From positions 1-45,142 of the forward strand of contig JAFQCH010000010.1 of assembly GCA_017416485.1 (NCBI GenBank): a stretch of DNA of 45,142 nucleotides, in the 5' to 3' direction. Under the pieces are notes generated by a model. It was not told the DNA's origin. It did no database searches and worked only from the letters and a program-made list of their open reading frames with translations. The number at the start of each line of letters is the position of its first letter. Position 1 is the stretch's first letter. Positions 41,686 to 45,142 of the stretch are shown piece after piece. Both the position numbers and the translations under genes were made by a program. This stretch comes from Clostridia bacterium. Lineage in GTDB: Bacteria > Bacillota > Clostridia > Oscillospirales > Acutalibacteraceae.

Positions 41686-42936
41686 TTATTTATAAAGCGG
41701 GAATTTTTCGCAGATGGCGCACACTTCTTCGCGGATGGATTCTGCGCTGTTTTCGAAATCGGTTGCACAGCGGAAAATGAAGTCTGCAATGCGTTCCATT
41801 TCTGCTTCGCCGAAGCCTCTGGTGGTAACGGCAGGGGTGCCGAAACGCACACCGCTGGTAATGGTGGGCTTCTGGGGGTCATTGGGGATGGCATTCTTGT
41901 TGGCGGTGATGTAGCAAGCATCCAGGCGCTGTTCAAGTTCCTTACCCGTGACATTCAGAGAACGAAGGTCGGTCAAGATAAGGTGGTTATCCGTACCGCC
42001 CGAAACCATGTCGATGCCTTTTTCAGAGAATGCCTTTGCAAGAGTGGCGGCATTGGTGATGATCTTGTGTTGATAAGCCTTGAATTCGGGCTTGAGTGCT
42101 TCGCCGAAGCAAACAGCCTTTGCGGCAATGATGTGCATCAGCGGGCCGCCCTGCGTGCCGGGGAAAATACCCTTGTTGATTTTGGGAAGCAGTTCTTCTT
42201 TGCAGAGAATCAGACCGCCGCGGGGACCACGCAGGGTCTTGTGGGTGGTGGTGGTAACAACATCTGCATAAGGCACGGGAGAGGGATGCTCACCTGCGGC
42301 AACAAGGCCGGCGATGTGTGCCATATCGACCATGAAGAATGCGCCGATTTCCTTTGCGATTGCGGAAAGACGGGCAAAGTCGATGGTTCTTGCATAAGCG
42401 GATGCACCTGCAAGCAGAAGTTTCGGCTTGTGTTCCTTGGCAAGACGTTCAACCTCATCATAATCGATGAAGCCGTTGTCGTTGACACCGTAGGACACGA
42501 AGTTGTAATACATACCCGAAGCGTTGATCTTCATGCCGTGTGTCAGGTGTCCGCCGGCATCAAGTGCCATACCGAGCACCGTGTCACCGGGTTGCAGAAG
42601 TCCTGCATAAACGGCAAGGTTTGCCTGCGCACCCGAATGAGGCTGCACGTTGGCGGCTTCGGCTCCGAACAGTTCTTTTGCGCGTTCGATGGCAAGTTCT
42701 TCGGTCTTATCAACACATTCGCAACCGCCGTAATAGCGCTTTGCGATGTAGCCTTCGGCATATTTGTTGGTAAGCACACTGCTCATGGCGGCCATAACGG
42801 CGGGAGAAGCAATGTTTTCGGAAGCGATCAGTTCAATATTGCGGCGCTGGCGGTCGAGTTCAAGATTAACGGCAGCGGCAACAGCAGGGTCATAAGCGGC
42901 AAGATAGGCACCTGCATCAAAAAAATCTGCGTACAT
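41686..42936 (-). CDS. glyA: Serine hydroxymethyltransferase
   Basis: A 416-aa PLP enzyme converting serine and tetrahydrofolate to glycine and methylene-THF. It shows [15 protein letters not shown], the substrate region [18 protein letters not shown], the PLP lysine in [14 protein letters not shown] and the C-terminal [20 protein letters not shown]. The ATG at 42936 (MYADFFDAG) has AAAAAGGGGA upstream; an earlier ATG at 42966 has no ribosome site. Some usual residues are shifted (for example [14 protein letters not shown], where SLSHGGHLTHG is more common), but the fold is complete. Monocistronic. Confidence 0.96.
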   Translation of the reverse strand: MYADFFDAGAYLAAYDPAVAAAVNLELDRQRRNIELIASENIASPAVMAAMSSVLTNKYAEGYIAKRYYGGCECVDKTEELAIERAKELFGAEAANVQPHSGAQANLAVYAGLLQPGDTVLGMALDAGGHLTHGMKINASGMYYNFVSYGVNDNGFIDYDEVERLAKEHKPKLLLAGASAYARTIDFARLSAIAKEIGAFFMVDMAHIAGLVAAGEHPSPVPYADVVTTTTHKTLRGPRGGLILCKEELLPKINKGIFPGTQGGPLMHIIAAKAVCFGEALKPEFKAYQHKIITNAATLAKAFSEKGIDMVSGGTDNHLILTDLRSLNVTGKELEQRLDACYITANKNAIPNDPQKPTITSGVRFGTPAVTTRGFGEAEMERIADFIFRCATDFENSAESIREEVCAICEKFPLYK

Positions 42937-43223
42937 GTCAAATCCCCTTTTTTCTTTTATATACAATCATAGCTATTGTATCAAACATGCCCTCTTATTG
43001 CAAGCAAACAAATTTTATTTGCAAAAAAACAGCAGTTTGCACAAAAGTTTCTGCAAACTTTTGTTTTTAAAAGGACAGTGTGTGAAAAGATTTTCAACGA
43101 AAATGTATAATATTGTACATTGTGTTTAAATTTGTTTTTTGCTATAATATATAATTGTTACAATGTTACCCGCATTGCAATGTTTTTAAAAAGGCTTTTT
43201 TCAAAGCAAACGGAGGAGAAACA
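42937..43223. other. Divergent glyA/aldehyde dehydrogenase region with an orphan hairpin
   Basis: ACAAAAGTTT-CTGC-AAACTTTTGT followed by TTTT (43041-43068) resembles a plus-strand terminator though no gene precedes it, so it may close a short untranslated RNA. AT-rich promoter-like sequence (TATAATATATAAT near 43144-43156) leads into the dehydrogenase gene. No riboswitch is recognised. Confidence 0.4.
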
Positions 43224-44690
43224 ATGACCCGCGAACAGATCCACGCAATAACAGAACAACAGAAAAATTTTTTTACAAAGGGAGGCACAAGAGATATCGA
43301 TACAAGAATCGGCTATCTCAAAAAAATAAAGAAATACATTGTTGAAAACGAAGCGGAAATAGCCGCGGCACTCAAAGCCGACCTTGGCAAAAGCCCGTAT
43401 GAATCCTATCTTTGCGAAATCGCAGTGGTGCTGGCGGAAGTTAACTACATGCTCAAGCACATCCGCAAGCTGACAAAAAACAAAACCGTTATGACCCCGT
43501 TCGGACAGCAGTTGTCGCACAGCTATGTAAAACCCAAGCCTTACGGCACGGTGCTGATTATGAGCCCATGGAATTATCCGTTCATGCTCACCCTTCCGCC
43601 CCTCATTGATGCAATTTCCGCAGGCAACACCTGCGTTGTCAAAATGAGTGCCTACTCCCCCGCCACAAGCGCATATGTCAAAAAAATGCTCGAAAGCATT
43701 TTCCCCAAGGAATACGTGTCGGTCATTACAGGCGGCAGAGAAGAAAATCAGTATCTTCTGGATGAAAAATTTGACTACATCTTCTTCACGGGCAGTAAAA
43801 CCGTGGGCAGACTTGTTGCCGAGAAAGCAGCAAAGACCCTCACTCCCGTCACCCTTGAGCTCGGCGGCAAAAGCCCGACCATTGTGGACGAAACCGCAAA
43901 AGTGAAAATTGCCGCAAGACGTCTTGTTTTCGGCAAGGGCTTCAATGTGGGTCAGACCTGCGTTGCGCCCGACTACGTTTATATTCACAAGGACATCAAG
44001 GACGAGTTCCTTGCCTGTGTTAAGGAAGAAATTACCCGCCAGTTCGGCGACTGCCTGCACAATGAAGACTACGGAAGTATGATCAACGACAAGCATTTCA
44101 ATCGGGTCTGTGGCCTCATTGACCCTGCAAAAGTCGTCCACGGCGGCAAAAGCGACCCCACAACGCGCAAAATTCAGCTTACAATTATGGACAATGTAAC
44201 CCGTGACGATGCGGTGATGCAGGAAGAAATCTTCGGTCCTGTACTTCCGTTTATTGAGTACGATGACCTCGATAAGGTCATTGCCGAAATCAACGCGCAT
44301 GACAAGCCCCTTGCGCTGTACGTTTTTTCGGAAAACAAAAAAACGATTGAAAAAATCCACAACGAATGCTCCTTCGGCGGCGGCTGTGTGAACGAAACAG
44401 ACATTCACGTGATCACCACTGCCATGGGCTTCGGCGGCGTGGGCGAAAGCGGCATGGGACAATACCACGGCAAATGCGGGTTTGACACCTTCACGCATTA
44501 CACAAGCATTGTGGACAAGGCAACATGGATCGATCTCGGCCAGCGCTACCAGCCTTACACCAAGCTTAACATCTGGTTCTCACGCAATATGAACTTCGGT
44601 TCAACCCTGCACACCACCTTAAAAACGGATTACAAAGCCGCACCGAACTCCTTCTTTGATCTCATCGGCTTTTATATCGGCAAGAAATAA
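43224..44690 (+). CDS. NAD(P)-dependent aldehyde dehydrogenase (ALDH3-like)
   Basis: A 488-aa aldehyde dehydrogenase that oxidises aldehydes to acids. It shows IMSPWNYPFMLTLPPLIDAI near residue 110, FFTGSKTVGRLVAEKAAK (coenzyme loop), the general base Glu in TLELGGKSPTIV, the catalytic Cys in GFNVGQTCVAPDYV and the EEIFGPVLPF segment. The length and the C-terminal hydrophobic stretch match the ALDH3/YwdH group. CGGAGGAG is five bases from the ATG at 43224; the longer frame from 43155 crosses the promoter. Monocistronic, followed by a perfect palindrome. Confidence 0.94.
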   Translation: MTREQIHAITEQQKNFFTKGGTRDIDTRIGYLKKIKKYIVENEAEIAAALKADLGKSPYESYLCEIAVVLAEVNYMLKHIRKLTKNKTVMTPFGQQLSHSYVKPKPYGTVLIMSPWNYPFMLTLPPLIDAISAGNTCVVKMSAYSPATSAYVKKMLESIFPKEYVSVITGGREENQYLLDEKFDYIFFTGSKTVGRLVAEKAAKTLTPVTLELGGKSPTIVDETAKVKIAARRLVFGKGFNVGQTCVAPDYVYIHKDIKDEFLACVKEEITRQFGDCLHNEDYGSMINDKHFNRVCGLIDPAKVVHGGKSDPTTRKIQLTIMDNVTRDDAVMQEEIFGPVLPFIEYDDLDKVIAEINAHDKPLALYVFSENKKTIEKIHNECSFGGGCVNETDIHVITTAMGFGGVGESGMGQYHGKCGFDTFTHYTSIVDKATWIDLGQRYQPYTKLNIWFSRNMNFGSTLHTTLKTDYKAAPNSFFDLIGFYIGKK

Positions 44691-44704
44691 CAGGTTGCAA
44701 GAAA

Positions 44705-44726
44705 GCCGTCCTCATATGAGGACGGC
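44705..44726 (+). terminator. Palindromic hairpin after the aldehyde dehydrogenase gene
   Basis: A perfect 22-base palindrome (GCCGTCCTCAT and its complement) 14 bases past the stop. The expected T-run is missing because repeat DNA of the insertion sequence begins one or two bases later. Confidence 0.7.
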
Positions 44727-44727
44727 T

Positions 44728-44774
44728 CAGACTGTCGAAAAACCGTGTTTCGCAATCAAGCGAGACACGGTTTT
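44728..44774. repeat. Terminal repeat of the insertion sequence (second copy at 23367)
   Basis: Contains the last codons and stop of the transposase and matches 23367-23413 at 46 of 47 positions. CAGACTGTCG at its edge is a plausible IS end. Confidence 0.75.
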
Positions 44775-45142
44775 CTGTCTGTATTGTTGAATATTTGGAA
44801 TAAATTGAATAAAAAGACGTAAAAGTCATGAAAATCCTCGTTTTTGAACTTCCACATTGCCATTTTTTTGAGATTCATTGCAGCAAACTTAAACCGAACC
44901 CAGTTTGTTACCTGGTTCAGCCCTCGGTAGGTTGTGTACCGCATGGCGTGTTTTTCTTTGGCATCGGCAAACACTCGTTCAATTGTCTGACTTCGCATTG
45001 AGTAAGTTTCTTTTCCCAATGTTGAGTGTCTGATGTCATCTGCCATTTCTATGTAATGTTCCCAGATATGTCTGGTCACAAGCTTTTGTTTGTTTTTACT
45101 TTCCGTGCATTGGTTTATCATTGCACAGTTTGCACAATCATG
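44756..45142 (-). CDS. IS1182-like DDE transposase, C-terminal part (runs off the window)
   Basis: The minus strand is open from the window edge to a TGA at 44756. It begins HDCANCAMINQCTESKNKQK (a Cys-pair zinc-finger-like segment) and contains RHIWEHYIEMADDIRHSTLG, then YSMRSQTIERVFADAKEKHA, where the Glu of TIERVF is the last acid of the DDE triad, and YRGLNQVTNWVRFKFAAMNL. This order is typical of the C-terminal third of IS1182/IS1380-like transposases. The N-terminal catalytic aspartates are outside the window, so integrity is unknown. Confidence 0.85.
   Translation of the reverse strand, partial: HDCANCAMINQCTESKNKQKLVTRHIWEHYIEMADDIRHSTLGKETYSMRSQTIERVFADAKEKHAMRYTTYRGLNQVTNWVRFKFAAMNLKKMAMWKFKNEDFHDFYVFLFNLFQIFNNTDRKPCLA

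Noticed and set aside
41608..42972. 454-codon open frame antisense to glyA
   Set aside because: Opposite strand of a complete SHMT gene with all motifs; composition typical of an antisense shadow.
42937..43223. Glycine or folate riboswitch upstream of glyA
   Set aside because: No tandem aptamer or conserved core is seen; only an AT-rich spacer and one hairpin.
43158..44498. 446-codon open frame antisense to the aldehyde dehydrogenase
   Set aside because: Covers a fully recognisable dehydrogenase; no ribosome site and Phe/Cys-rich shadow composition.
1..45142. CRISPR array
   Set aside because: No regularly spaced repeats with unique spacers were found; the repeats present are two- or three-copy remnants.

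Overview
The window looks like chromosome from a low-to-mid GC Gram-positive anaerobe of the Clostridia, probably a gut Oscillospiraceae/Ruminococcaceae-type Firmicute. The signs are a SpoIID homologue, a reverse rubrerythrin beside a Fur/PerR regulator, sortase-assembled pili with LPETGG anchors, strong AGGAGG ribosome sites with some GTG and TTG starts, and isolated tRNA genes. The assignment is inferred from gene content; no rRNA or marker gene is present.

Region 1 (1-7.8 kb) is AT-rich and is a mobilisable element or its remains: end of an ABC ATPase, ABC-2 permease, LytTR regulator, DUF3021 membrane protein, CDP-alcohol phosphatidyltransferase and a CAT-like acetyltransferase, then a truncated RepA, small element proteins, a MOBP-type relaxase, a TnpW-like protein and a large serine recombinase. 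It stops just short of tRNA-Tyr.

Region 2 (7.8-10.6 kb) holds tRNA-Tyr and tRNA-Thr with a duplicated tRNA tail enclosing a palindrome-rich insert, a YczE/YitT-like membrane protein, a Fur-family regulator with a palindromic promoter, a reverse rubrerythrin, and an Imm32-like gene lying between two copies of the rubrerythrin 3' end.

Region 3 (10.6-23.4 kb) carries a PepSY lipoprotein, a minus-strand AbrB-like/HipA-like toxin-antitoxin-type operon, and a seven-gene pilus operon: coiled-coil protein, signal peptidase I, 1463-aa LPETGG adhesin, backbone pilin, class C sortase, minor pilin and a second sortase. A third copy of the rubrerythrin 3' end with its hairpin closes this region, so the whole 12.7 kb segment sits between direct repeats like an island.

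Region 4 (23.4-30.2 kb) has tRNA-Arg and a broken tRNA, a secreted PPC-repeat protein, a three-gene membrane/acyltransferase operon, a membrane protein and a GNAT acetyltransferase. Region 5 (30.2-40 kb) is a carbohydrate locus: DUF1080 hydrolase, GH4, phosphohexomutase, TIM-barrel isomerase/epimerase, GH31 and a secreted DUF5060/DUF4038 glycoside hydrolase, with SpoIID in the middle. Region 6 (40-45.1 kb) has mnmE, a candidate small RNA with its own promoter and terminator, glyA, an aldehyde dehydrogenase and the end of an IS1182-like transposase.
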